Of a DNA stretch of 64,000 nucleotides, positions 53,022 through 62,277 are shown piece after piece. This DNA is from Halorubrum coriense DSM 10284 (lineage in GTDB: Archaea > Halobacteriota > Halobacteria > Halobacteriales > Haloferacaceae): positions 37,563 to 101,562 of the forward strand of contig NZ_AOJL01000020.1 in assembly GCF_000337035.1 (NCBI RefSeq), in the 5' to 3' direction. Position 1 is the stretch's first letter. Every line of letters starts with the position of its first letter. The notes below the pieces were generated by a model. The model was not told where the DNA came from. It worked only from the letters and a program-made list of their open reading frames with translations, and ran no database searches. The position numbers were made by a program, and so were the translations under genes.

Positions 53022-54092
53022 TCAGAACTCGGTCACGACCTCGACGCCGCGTCCCTCGTACTCGTCCATGGCCGCGAGCCGGTCCGAGACCGCCGACAGG
53101 GACAGCTCGCGGGCGACCAGCCCGCCGGGGTCGATCCCCGTCGCCTCGATCAGCGCGAACAGGTCCGGGTAGCTCGTCGGCGGCATCCCGCGCGACCCGA
53201 GGAACGATATCTCCCACCGGGTCATCCAGTCGGTCGGGAGCGACACCTCGCCGCGCTCGGCGTCCGTCGTGAGCCCGACTTGGACGTGCGTGCCCCGCGG
53301 ACGCAGCGACCGGACGGAGTTGCGACAGGTCTCCGCGACCCCGAGGGCGTCGAGCGAGACGTCCGCGCCCCCGTCGGTCAGGTCGCGGACGCGCCCGGGG
53401 ACGGAACCCTCCTGCGGCAGTGACTCCGGGTTCACGGCCTCGTCGGCGCCGAGTTCGCGAGCGAGCGAGAGGGCAGCGTCGTCGACGTCGACCGCGATCA
53501 CGCGCGCGCCGAGCGCCGCGCCGATCTGGACCGCTGAGAGCCCGACGCCGCCGCAGCCGTGGACCGCGAGGGCGTCGCCGCCGCCGACGGTCGTCCGCTC
53601 GGCGAGCGCGTGGTACGCGGTCATGTACCGACAGCCCAGCGCCGCGGCCGCGGGCGCGCCGAGCCACTCGGGGCGCTCGACGAGGTTGTAGTCGGCCGCC
53701 GGGACCGCCACGCGCTCCGCGAAGGCCCCCGGGGCGGCGGCCTCGAATCCCAGCGCGCGTCCGTCCTCGCAGACGTTTCCGGCCCCGCGCCGACAGTGCG
53801 GGCAGGTGCCGTCGCCGAGCGAGAAGGGGACCACCACTCGGTCGCCCGAGCGAAACCGGTCGACCTCGTCGCCGACGGCGACGACCTCGCCGGCCGGTTC
53901 GTGGCCGAGCACCTGGCCGCGCGGGACGCGGTCGTCCGCCCACTCGCCGTGACCGGACCAGGCGTGCCAGTCGCTGCGGCAGACGCCGCAGGCGTCGACG
54001 CGGACGACGGCGCCGTCCGACGCTGGTTCGGGATCGGGGAGCTCGCGGACCGCGAGCGGCTCGCCGTACTCTCGCAGGATCGCTGCGCGCAT
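53022..54092 (-). CDS. zinc-dependent alcohol dehydrogenase (MDR)
   Basis: 356 aa. Catalytic zinc ligands in DACGVCRSDWHAW and GHEPAGEV; structural zinc CPHCRRGAGNVC; Rossmann GCGGVGLSAVQIGAALGARV. Reduces or oxidises alcohols/aldehydes; substrate unknown. The ATG at 54092 is chosen over one 9 codons upstream. Single gene, stop 13 nt after the ABC ATPase on the other strand. Confidence 0.9.
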   Translation of the reverse strand: MRAAILREYGEPLAVRELPDPEPASDGAVVRVDACGVCRSDWHAWSGHGEWADDRVPRGQVLGHEPAGEVVAVGDEVDRFRSGDRVVVPFSLGDGTCPHCRRGAGNVCEDGRALGFEAAAPGAFAERVAVPAADYNLVERPEWLGAPAAAALGCRYMTAYHALAERTTVGGGDALAVHGCGGVGLSAVQIGAALGARVIAVDVDDAALSLARELGADEAVNPESLPQEGSVPGRVRDLTDGGADVSLDALGVAETCRNSVRSLRPRGTHVQVGLTTDAERGEVSLPTDWMTRWEISFLGSRGMPPTSYPDLFALIEATGIDPGGLVARELSLSAVSDRLAAMDEYEGRGVEVVTEF

Positions 54093-54236
54093 GGGTCGAT
54101 CCACCGGGGGAGCCGACAAAGGTCTCCCGGGAATCTCACCGCTCGTCCATTATTTCGCGCGTGTTCGACTTGATCTCAGCGCATGACAAGTGATAGGCGA
54201 GTAAGGTTTATGCCGTCCCGGTCGACTCGTTGACAC

Positions 54237-55385
54237 GTGTCGCGACCGATACAACGACGCCCCGGGATCGCGTATCGCCGCCCCGGGGCAGACCCCGCCC
54301 GGTTCGTGATCGAGGCGGCCGGCGAGTCCCGGCTGGACGCGCCGGAGCGGCCCGACGGCGGCTGGCTCGGCTGCGTGGCCGAGGAGGACCGAGAGGGGCT
54401 GCGAGAGGCGCTGGGGTCCGGCGGCTCCGTCGACGTCGTGTATCGAGTCGCCGCCGGCGGGGAGCCCCAGTGGGTCCACGAGCGCGGCCGGCGGACGGAC
54501 GACGGCGACGTGGTCGGCTACCTCTTCCTCGCCGACGAGCGCGTCGAACGCCGGAAACGGCTGGAACGACAGCGGGAGCGGTTAGAGGAGTTCGCGAGCG
54601 TCGTGAGCCACGACCTTCGGAACCCGCTCTCCGTGGCGGTCGGCAACGTCGAACTGGCCGACGAACTCGGCGACGACGCGTCGTCCGAGCGGTTGGACCG
54701 GGCGCTCGACGCGCTCGACCGCATGGACGACCTCATCGGCGACCTCCTGACGCTGGCCCGCGAGGGGAAGACGGTCCAGACCGCCGAGCCGACGGACCTC
54801 CGACCTGTCGTCGAGCGCGCGTGGCGGACCGTCGGCGGCCCGGCCGACGCCGCGCTCGTCGTCGACGGGTCGCTCGGGACGGCCACGTGCGACCCCGACA
54901 GGCTCCGGCAGGCCTTGGAGAACCTCTTCCGGAACGCGATCGAACACGGGACGCCGGACGAGACCGACCCCGCCGGCGGCGACGAGTCCGACCGTAGCGA
55001 CCGCGTCACGCCCGGAACGTTCGCCCCGCGAGCGGGGTCGCAGACGGACGAGGCTCCCGCGGACCCCGACGAGGCCGCGGTCCGCGTCCGAGTCGGACGG
55101 ACGGACGAGGGGCTCTACGTCGCGGACGACGGTCCGGGGATACCCCCCGACCAGCGCGACGACGTCTTCGAGCCGGGGCACACGACCGCGCCGGACGGGA
55201 CGGGCTTCGGGCTCGCCATCGTCGAGCGGATCGCGGAGGCGCACGAGTGGACCGTCTCGGTGACGGAGAGCCGCGAGGGCGGCGCGCGGTTCGAGTTCTG
55301 CTGCGTGGATTCGATCGAGGCCGCGGAGGCGAGCGGCTCGGGTCAGAGTTCGCCCCGACTCAGCGGCGGCGGCGGGAACCGGTGA
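54237..55385 (+). CDS. PAS-like sensor histidine kinase
   Basis: 382 aa, soluble. N-terminal PAS-like segment (~30-100), HisKA with H125 in SVVSHDLRNPLSVAVGNVEL, then HATPase_c with N-box NLFRNAIEHG and G-boxes VADDGPGIPPDQRDD, GTGFGLAIVERIA. GTG at 54237 with GGTTTATG ~28 nt upstream. No response regulator adjacent, so its partner is elsewhere. The C-terminus is a short Ser/Gly-rich tail. Confidence 0.88.
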   Translation: MSRPIQRRPGIAYRRPGADPARFVIEAAGESRLDAPERPDGGWLGCVAEEDREGLREALGSGGSVDVVYRVAAGGEPQWVHERGRRTDDGDVVGYLFLADERVERRKRLERQRERLEEFASVVSHDLRNPLSVAVGNVELADELGDDASSERLDRALDALDRMDDLIGDLLTLAREGKTVQTAEPTDLRPVVERAWRTVGGPADAALVVDGSLGTATCDPDRLRQALENLFRNAIEHGTPDETDPAGGDESDRSDRVTPGTFAPRAGSQTDEAPADPDEAAVRVRVGRTDEGLYVADDGPGIPPDQRDDVFEPGHTTAPDGTGFGLAIVERIAEAHEWTVSVTESREGGARFEFCCVDSIEAAEASGSGQSSPRLSGGGGNR

Positions 55386-55403
55386 CCAGCTCCCGAGACC
55401 GGC

Positions 55404-56906
55404 TCACATGAAGTCGGTGAGCCCGGCCTGATCGTCGTCTTCCCCGTCGTCGTCAGGCTCGTCAGCGGCCGCATCGTCCGCCGACGCGGCCTGCTCGGCT
55501 CCGGCCGCGGTCTCGGCGGAATCGCCGCCCGCCGGGCCGTCGGCCGCGGTCGCGTCGACGTCGTCCGCCGCGCGGTCCGCCTGTGCGAGCGCGAACGCGC
55601 CGTCGGCGTGTTCCTCGATCAGTTCCTCGCGGCGGGCCTGCGCGTCCTCGACGATCGACGCGACCTTGTTCGTCGACTCGCCGGAGCCGGTGACGAAGGC
55701 GACCCCCTCCTCGTCGAGGTCGTAGGCGGCCGCCATCGCGACGGTCAGCTCGCGGGGCTTACAGTGGTGGGTGACGGCTTGGAGGAACGGCAACACCTCG
55801 CGTCTGGCGGTCGCGACGCTACAGCCGCTCGCGGCCGCGATCTTGCCGACGATCTCGTCCGCGGTCGCGTCCGACGACGACCAGAACTGCGGGCGACCGT
55901 ACCGGGTCCAGCCGCCCTTCTCGCCGTCGCGGGCGGCCGCGACCCCGGCGGCCGCGTTGTCGGTCGCGTACCGCCAGTAGGAGTAGTTCTGCGTGGCGCG
56001 GACGCGGCCGAGCCACACGTCGGCGTTCGCGAGGAAGTCGTACGCGCGGACCGCCTCCGCCGGCTCGTACACGTCGAGGACGTTGTTCTCGATCCACGCC
56101 GTCAGGTCGTCGGGCGTCTCGTCGACGGCGTACGCCGACTGGAGCGCCTCCTCGGCGGACTCCTCTTTCAACACGGCGTCGAGGAACGGGAACAGCCCCA
56201 GCGCCTTGTCGCGGTCGCCGGTGACGACGTCCGCGACCGTGATCGAGTCGCGGCCCTGCGTCGCGGCCTGGAGGTCGTTGACCGCGCCGCGGAGGTCGCC
56301 GCGGTTCCCCTCCGCGATCCGCTGGAGCGCGTCGGACTCGAACTCGATCCCCTCCTTGCGGCAGACGTCGCGGAGGACGGGGACGATGGAGCGCGCGGAG
56401 ACGTCCCGGAACTCGATCTCCTGGGTCGCGTTCCGGAGCCCGCGCGACATGTCGTAGTAGTCGTTAGCGATGAGCACGATGGGCTGGCCGGACTCCTTGA
56501 CCAACTTCGTGATCGCCGAGGCCCCGCCCCGGTCGTAGTTGCCGTGGATGTTGTCGGCCTCGTCGAGGACGACGAGCTGTCGCGAGGCGGTGTCGCCGCC
56601 GGCCGCGCCGCCGCCGGCCGCGCTCCCGCCCAGCGTGGCGTTGCGCGCGGCCCGGCCCGCGAAGCGCTCGATGACGTCGGCGGTGCGCTGGTCGGAGGCG
56701 TTCAGCTCGACCGTCTCCCACCCCATGTCGTTCGCGAGCGCGTGGGCCGCGCTCGTCTTCCCGACGCCGGGGCTGCCGTGGAGGACGACCGCCTCGCGGT
56801 GGTCGTCCCACGAGCGGGCCCACTCCGCGAACGCGTCCCGGGCCTTGTCGTTGCCGCGCACCTCCGAGAGCGTGCTCGGGCGGTACTTCTCCGTCCAGTC
56901 GGCCAT
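55404..56906 (-). CDS. rfcL: replication factor C large subunit
   Basis: 500 aa clamp-loader ATPase that loads PCNA. Walker A GSPGVGKT (residues 44-51), Walker B VVLDEADN (~112-119), ELNASDQRTADVI. After residue ~425 a low-complexity Ala/Asp tail ends in QAGLTDFM, a PIP-box-like PCNA-binding motif. The ATG at 56906 matches the conserved MADWTEKYRPSTLSEVRGND start. Confidence 0.94.
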   Translation of the reverse strand: MADWTEKYRPSTLSEVRGNDKARDAFAEWARSWDDHREAVVLHGSPGVGKTSAAHALANDMGWETVELNASDQRTADVIERFAGRAARNATLGGSAAGGGAAGGDTASRQLVVLDEADNIHGNYDRGGASAITKLVKESGQPIVLIANDYYDMSRGLRNATQEIEFRDVSARSIVPVLRDVCRKEGIEFESDALQRIAEGNRGDLRGAVNDLQAATQGRDSITVADVVTGDRDKALGLFPFLDAVLKEESAEEALQSAYAVDETPDDLTAWIENNVLDVYEPAEAVRAYDFLANADVWLGRVRATQNYSYWRYATDNAAAGVAAARDGEKGGWTRYGRPQFWSSSDATADEIVGKIAAASGCSVATARREVLPFLQAVTHHCKPRELTVAMAAAYDLDEEGVAFVTGSGESTNKVASIVEDAQARREELIEEHADGAFALAQADRAADDVDATAADGPAGGDSAETAAGAEQAASADDAAADEPDDDGEDDDQAGLTDFM

Positions 56907-57140
56907 TACCGAAGCAAGGAGCGAGCCGCGTTTAGTGGTTGCGGAGCGGCGTCCGAGCGGTCGGTGCCCGCCGAACGCCGTCGTCCGATTTTCGACGCTG
57001 GTATTCGTGGCAGTAGGTACATAAGGGCGGTCCGCATTCTCCCGGCAGCCAGCAGCCGACCCGAACGGATCCGAGGGCCGCCCGACGCCGAGTCGGGACC
57101 CTCCGCGTTCCGTTCGTCGGCGACCCGCTGGGACCAACCT

Positions 57141-57557
57141 ATGACATCACGCACCCAATCCGACTCGGACGAGCGCGCGGTGAGTCCCGTCATCGGGGTC
57201 ATCCTGATGGTCGCGATCACTGTCATCCTCGCGGCCGTCATCGGGACGTTCGTCCTCGGACTCGGCGATCAGCTGGGCGACACCGCGCCGCAGGCGACGT
57301 TCACGGTCGACGGCAACGACTCCTCGGTGATCAACGTCACGAAGACGGGCGGGCAGACGCTCGACACGAGCGATCTGACGCTCTCCGTCGACGGCGAGCG
57401 GGCCAGTAACAGCGTCAACGCGGGCGACTGGCAGACGGGAGAACGGAAGTCACTGAACTACGGTAGCTTCGCGAGCCCGAGCGGAGAGGCCGTGGTGCGC
57501 ATCATTCACGACCCGAGCGGGAACGCGATCTACGAGCAGACGTACGACTTCAGCTGA
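57141..57557 (+). CDS. archaeal type IV pilin (DUF1628/Arch_N)
   Basis: 138 aa. Class III leader: short charged head, then RAVSPVIGVILMVAITVILA, the archaeal pilin N-terminal hydrophobic helix. The remainder is a small beta-rich head. Processed by PibD-like peptidase in relatives. GGTACATAAGG (~57015) suggests a ~95-nt leader. Role in adhesion is likely. Confidence 0.9.
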   Translation: MTSRTQSDSDERAVSPVIGVILMVAITVILAAVIGTFVLGLGDQLGDTAPQATFTVDGNDSSVINVTKTGGQTLDTSDLTLSVDGERASNSVNAGDWQTGERKSLNYGSFASPSGEAVVRIIHDPSGNAIYEQTYDFS

Positions 57558-57690
57558 TCGCGGCGTCTCTCTCGGCTTCGATTTTTGCGTCGCACTGCGG
57601 GAACGGACGGCATCCGGTAGCGAGCCGTCCGCGGTCGAGCATCGCCGATCGAGCCGTCGCTCGAAAGACGAGCCCCGCCGCCGGGATCGG

Positions 57691-58002
57691 CTACGGCTCC
57701 TCGTCGGCCGGCGGCCGCTCCGAGAGCCGATCGAACCGGTCCTGCGCCGCCTCCGCGCGGCGCTCCGTCCGCCCGGGCTCGTACGCGGCGGAGTCGATCC
57801 GTCCCCCGTCGAGCGTCACCGACAGAATCGCGTCGGCGCGTCGTCCCTCCGGCGGGAGTCGCGAGGGGTCCAGCACGGCGTTCCCGACCTCGTCGCCGTC
57901 GCGCTCGAAGAACACGGTCGCGAGGCCGTCCTCGACGTTGTCGACGACCGCGGTGTACTCGCCGTCCGGGAGGTCGACGTCCGGCGGGTCGACGTCGGTC
58001 AT
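57691..58002 (-). CDS. DUF3006 family protein
   Basis: 103 aa acidic beta-rich domain; YTAVVDNVEDGLATVFFERD and the closing acidic helix fit DUF3006. The ATG at 58002 overlaps the stop of the upstream MBL gene (ATGA). DUF3006 commonly follows ComEC-like metallo-hydrolases (recollection), as here. Confidence 0.83.
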   Translation of the reverse strand: MTDVDPPDVDLPDGEYTAVVDNVEDGLATVFFERDGDEVGNAVLDPSRLPPEGRRADAILSVTLDGGRIDSAAYEPGRTERRAEAAQDRFDRLSERPPADEEP

Positions 58003-59450
58003 TCGTAGCTCACCTCCGAGACGGGGTCCCCGTCGGCGTCCGAGAGCGTCACCGTGTCGCCGGCGTTGTTCCAGATCGGCGACCCCGACCCCCAGTACAG
58101 GTCGGTGTCGGTGTCCGTACCGCTCCCCGTCCGCAGCGTCACGGTCGCGCCCGCGTCGAGCGCGAATCCCGGCGGGAACTCGTAGCTCCGGCCCGCCTCG
58201 TCCGCGACGGTCCACCCGGACAGGTCGATCGGCCCGTCGCCCGCGTTCTCGAAGACGACGTACTCATCGGCGAGGTTCTCGCCGTCGTCGCCCGCGGCGT
58301 CCGCGTTGATCGCCGCGACCCCCACGGCCGCGGCCGAGTCGGTCGGGGTCGGCTCGCTCTCGTCGTCGGTGTCGTCGATTTCGGTGTCGGCGGCGGCGGT
58401 AGCCCCGTCCCCGGAACCGTCGTCGACCGGATCGCCGCCGAGCCGGACGCGTTCGACGACGTCGTCGCCCGCGCCCAGTTCGATCGGCTCGCCGTCGCGG
58501 ACCGTCAGCGGGTCGGTGAGCGCGTCGCGCTGCGTCCGCACGGAGACGCCGCTGCCGTCGCTCACGAGGACGATCGACCCGTGCGTGGCGGTCCAGTAGG
58601 TCGGGATCGACCGGTCCGCGAACCGCCGGAGCACCTCCTCGGTCGGGTGGCCGTACCGGGAGTCGTACGCGCTCGACACGACGATAGCCCGCGGCGCGAC
58701 CGCGTCGATGAACGACTCGCTCGACGAGCTCGACGAGCCGTGGTGGCCCGCCTTCAGCACGGTCGACCGCAGCTCCGACCCGTACGTGTCGACCAGGTAC
58801 GCCTCCTGGTCGTCCTCGGCGTCCCCGGACAGGAGGAAGCTCGTCTCCCCGTGGGTGAGCTTGAGGACGATGCTGTTCTCGTTTCGCGCCTCGCTCGCGA
58901 GGTACGGGTCCGGCGGGCCGAACACGTCGACGTCGACCGCGCCGAACCGGATCGCGTCGCCCTCGCGCGTCTCGTACAGCGTCACGTCGTGTTCCTCGAC
59001 GGCGTCGAGGTACTCGGCGTAGGTCCGCGTGCTCGCGGCGATACCGGAGTCGTAGACGGCACCGATCCCGTCCGCCTCCGTCTGGTAGTGCTCGATGATC
59101 GCCGCGTTGCCGCCGATGTGGTCCGCGTCGTTGTGCGAGACGACGAGGTGGTCGATCCGATCGATGCCGTGCCGCCGGAGGTACGCCAGCACGTGCTCGC
59201 CGTCGTCGTCGTAGTGGCCCGTGTCGACGAGCATCGTCTCGCCCCCCGGCCCGACGACGAGCGTGCTGACCGACTGCCCGACGTTGATGTAGTGGACCTC
59301 GACGGTGCCGTTCGCCGCCTCGACCGTCGCGTCGTCGCCCGCGTCCGGCCCGGTCGGTGCCTGCTCGCCGGGCGCCGCGCCGGCGCAGCCCGCGAGAAAG
59401 ACGATCCCCACGACGAGGAGCAGCCGGAACGCACCGCCCGTTCGTTTCAT
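57999..59450 (-). CDS. exported MBL-fold hydrolase (ComEC C-terminal-like) with lamin-tail domain
   Basis: 483 aa lipoprotein: signal and lipobox LAGC (Cys22). MBL domain ~45-320 with SHNDADHIGG, FLLSGDAEDD and KAGHHGSSSSSSE; this is the ComEC/Rec2 catalytic-domain branch. An Asp/Ser/Thr linker (~345-385) leads to a lamin-tail domain (~390-483, FENAGDGPIDLSGWTVAD). Likely a secreted or surface nuclease-like enzyme (inference). Coupled to DUF3006. Confidence 0.88.
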   Translation of the reverse strand: MKRTGGAFRLLLVVGIVFLAGCAGAAPGEQAPTGPDAGDDATVEAANGTVEVHYINVGQSVSTLVVGPGGETMLVDTGHYDDDGEHVLAYLRRHGIDRIDHLVVSHNDADHIGGNAAIIEHYQTEADGIGAVYDSGIAASTRTYAEYLDAVEEHDVTLYETREGDAIRFGAVDVDVFGPPDPYLASEARNENSIVLKLTHGETSFLLSGDAEDDQEAYLVDTYGSELRSTVLKAGHHGSSSSSSESFIDAVAPRAIVVSSAYDSRYGHPTEEVLRRFADRSIPTYWTATHGSIVLVSDGSGVSVRTQRDALTDPLTVRDGEPIELGAGDDVVERVRLGGDPVDDGSGDGATAAADTEIDDTDDESEPTPTDSAAAVGVAAINADAAGDDGENLADEYVVFENAGDGPIDLSGWTVADEAGRSYEFPPGFALDAGATVTLRTGSGTDTDTDLYWGSGSPIWNNAGDTVTLSDADGDPVSEVSYE

Positions 59451-59651
59451 GTTCCGTTAACATCTTACAGGGGCAAAGAGGTACGCATCCGTTGCCGACA
59501 CACTCGTGAGCGATTCGAAATCGGACGGCGGGGTCCGCGACCGACGATAGATGGGAACAGGCCGGCTCTCTTTGCCCGACGACCGTCGTCGGTCGCACCG
59601 ATTCCGCCGGAATCCGCCGGGTTTTCACGCGCCACCCGCCAGCGTTCGACC

Positions 59652-60698
59652 ATGGCCGCGAACGCGACGTTCGACTTCGACCTGCTGGCGCGGTTGACGG
59701 ACGCCCCCGGCCCGGCCGGGTACGAGGACCGCGTGCGCGACGTCGTGCGCGACGAACTCCCGGCCGTGGACGCCGTGCGGACGGACGCGATGGGGAACGT
59801 CGTCGCGACCGTCCGGGGGAGCGCGGACCCCGACTACGAGGTGCTCGTCGCCGCGCACATGGACGAGATCGGGCTCATCGTGAGCGACGTCGACGACGAC
59901 GGCTTCCTCTCCGTCGAGGCGCTCGGCGGCTGGAACCCGGACGCGCTCCGCGGGCAGCCGGTCACCGTCCACACGCGGGCGGGCGACTACGACGGCGTGG
60001 TCGGGATCACCGCCGCGCACACCGCCGCCGACGAGGCTCCGGCGGACTGGACGCTCGACGACGCGCACGTCTTCACCGGTCTCGACCCCGAGGAGGCGAA
60101 CGAGCGGTTCGGCGTCGGTGACGTCGTGACGTTCGACAGCGACCTCCGGGAGCTCGGCGAGTGCGTCACCGGCTCCTCCCTCGACGACCGGGCGGGAGTG
60201 TACGTCCTGTTGGAAGCCGCGAGACGCGCGGACCCCGACGTGACCGTTCACTACGCCGCGACGGTCCAAGAAGAGGTCGGACTGCGCGGTGCGACCGCCC
60301 TGGGCGTGGACGTCGATCCCGATCTCGTGGTCGCGCTCGACGGGACGCTCGAACAGTCGTATCCCGGGATCGACCCGTCGAACGTGATTACGAAACTCGG
60401 TGAGGGCGTCGGCATCAAGCGGAAGGACGCGAGCGTCATCGCGACCCCCGGCGTCGCGGAACGGTTCGAGTCCGTTGCCGAGAACCGCGACATCGGCTTC
60501 CAGCGCGAGGTGTCTTGGAACATCGGGACCGATACCGGCGGGCTCCAGACCGCCGGCGGTGCGCGACCGGTCGGGGCGCTCTCGATCCCCGTCCGCTACC
60601 ACCACTCCGCCGTCGAGACGGCCAACGCGAACGACATCGAGGCCGCCGTCGACCTCCTCACCGCCTTCCTCGACGCCGAGGACGGAACTCTGTGGTAA
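59652..60698 (+). CDS. M42 family metallopeptidase
   Basis: 348 aa aminopeptidase/endoglucanase-type family. Zinc motifs VAAHMDEIGLIV, SSLDDRAGVYVL, QEEVGLRGA and GTDTGGLQTAG. PGPAGYEDRVRDVV is the typical N-terminus. Single gene; ATG at 59652. Confidence 0.91.
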   Translation: MAANATFDFDLLARLTDAPGPAGYEDRVRDVVRDELPAVDAVRTDAMGNVVATVRGSADPDYEVLVAAHMDEIGLIVSDVDDDGFLSVEALGGWNPDALRGQPVTVHTRAGDYDGVVGITAAHTAADEAPADWTLDDAHVFTGLDPEEANERFGVGDVVTFDSDLRELGECVTGSSLDDRAGVYVLLEAARRADPDVTVHYAATVQEEVGLRGATALGVDVDPDLVVALDGTLEQSYPGIDPSNVITKLGEGVGIKRKDASVIATPGVAERFESVAENRDIGFQREVSWNIGTDTGGLQTAGGARPVGALSIPVRYHHSAVETANANDIEAAVDLLTAFLDAEDGTLW

Positions 60699-60956
60699 GT
60701 ACAGAAGCGACGTGCCGGTGAGCGGAACGGCTGGCGGAGTTTCGATCGTTCGGTTCCGTTGAAATCCTTCGGTACCGACGGGTTCGAGACGTTTTCTAGG
60801 ACACAGAGCGACGGGGACGGGACGCCCTCGGAACGTCGCAGCTCTCGCCCTCGACGAGCGTGACCGACGGGTGAATCGGGCGGGGACCCGTTCTGCCAGA
60901 CCGGCACGATAGCGGTCAAGCTAGGTGTTTTCTGACATTCCGCGTAGAATTTCGTA

Positions 60957-61027
60957 TGGGACCGCTGAGAGTCGAACTCAGGTCATACGGACCCCATCCG
61001 CATAGGATACCACTACCCCACGGTCCC
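60957..61027 (-). tRNA. tRNA-Pro (GGG)
   Basis: 71 nt. Acceptor GGGACCG pairs with CGGTCCC; anticodon stem TGCGG/CCGTA; loop ATGGGGT gives GGG. T-arm GAGTTCGACTC. No CCA encoded. A TAATTAAGG box is ~25 nt upstream. Confidence 0.93.
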
Positions 61028-61072
61028 TGACTACACCGGAAGAACGACGGTCCGGTAATTAAGGACTTCGCT

Positions 61073-62254
61073 TCACTTCTCGTCCGTCTCCCGCGGGACC
61101 ACGAGGTCGCCGTCGTCGCGGACCGCGAGGCTCCCGATCGGGTCGCCCTCGTAGACGGCCAATCCCTCGGAGCGACCGAGGGCGTACCCGTCGCTGTCGG
61201 CGCGGACCGTCGCGCGCTCCGCGCCCGCGGCGTCGACCACGTCGGCGAGGACGTCGCCCTCGGCGAACGCGTCCCCGGCGCTGACGCGGTGGCGAACGAG
61301 GCCGGCGGCGTCGGTCGTCGGCCCGCGGAAGCGCCGCACGGGGAACTCGACGGGGGCCGGATCGACGCCGACCCCGGGCTCACCGACGGACTCGGGCACG
61401 TCGCGGTCGTCGAGCAGGCCCAGTTCGACCGCGACGCCGACGACGCCGGCGACGCCCGCGTCGAGGAGCGCGTCGTCGACGACGCTGTGCGCGCCCAGTT
61501 CCGCGGTGAACGCCGGAATTCCCGCCTCGTTGAGCACGGCTCCGGCCGTCGACCGCTGGAGGCTCTCCTCGACGTACTCGGCCGCGGGGTACTCCCTGAC
61601 CACCGGGAGCCCGAACGCGTCGACGATCCGGCCGAGCGCCTCGGAGAGGGCGGTCGCTTCCGCCTCGGTCCGGCGGTCGCCGTAGAGGACGCGGTCGCGG
61701 ATGGCGAATGGCTCGCTGCCGACGCCGGCGGTGTGACAGTCGATCAGCGCGTCCGCGGCGGCGTCGGTGCCGACCGTCTCGACGGCGAACTCGCTCGGGT
61801 CGTCGGGCGACTCGCCGGTGATCGCGGCGTACAGTCGGGCGTCGATCCGCTCTTGGATTTCTGGCGGACGGGCCGACTCGGCGTCGGCGTCCGGGAAGTG
61901 GCGGTTCGGGTCCTCGTCGCCGTAGTACGTCTCCCTCGCGTTGCGACGCAGTCCGGCCGGGGAGACGACGGGGACCGCGACCACCGCGCCCGCGAGCTCC
62001 CCGAGGCGGTCGCCGAGGGTCGCCACCGCGTCTTGGACGACCGCGACCCCCGTCGCCTCGTCGCCGTGGACGCCGCCCGTGAGCCACAGCGTGGGCCCGT
62101 CGGCGGCTCCGTTCGCGACCGCGACCGGGAGGCGCTCCGCGCCGCCGGTCGGCAGGTCGGCGACCGTCAGCCGACCGCGGTCGAGCGTCCCCGGGTCGGC
62201 GCTCGCGCTCCCGACCGCTACCGTTCCGCTTCCGTCCGCGTCCGACTCGTCCAT
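61073..62254 (-). CDS. succinylglutamate desuccinylase/aspartoacylase-like protein (second in the window)
   Basis: 393 aa. Zinc motifs GGVHGDEATGVAVV and ALIDCHTAGVGS, NARETYYGDEDPNRHFP. The C-terminal part (~300-393) is a lipoyl-like domain, as in the 36401-37444 gene. ATG at 62254 with TTTTATAA ~25 nt upstream. Substrate unknown. Confidence 0.85.
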   Translation of the reverse strand: MDESDADGSGTVAVGSASADPGTLDRGRLTVADLPTGGAERLPVAVANGAADGPTLWLTGGVHGDEATGVAVVQDAVATLGDRLGELAGAVVAVPVVSPAGLRRNARETYYGDEDPNRHFPDADAESARPPEIQERIDARLYAAITGESPDDPSEFAVETVGTDAAADALIDCHTAGVGSEPFAIRDRVLYGDRRTEAEATALSEALGRIVDAFGLPVVREYPAAEYVEESLQRSTAGAVLNEAGIPAFTAELGAHSVVDDALLDAGVAGVVGVAVELGLLDDRDVPESVGEPGVGVDPAPVEFPVRRFRGPTTDAAGLVRHRVSAGDAFAEGDVLADVVDAAGAERATVRADSDGYALGRSEGLAVYEGDPIGSLAVRDDGDLVVPRETDEK

Positions 62255-62277
62255 GTCCGCATTCCGGGTCGGCGGCG

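Noticed and set aside
60699..60956. Possible gene or att repeat beside tRNA-Pro
   Set aside because: No repeated tRNA end was found and open frames are weak.
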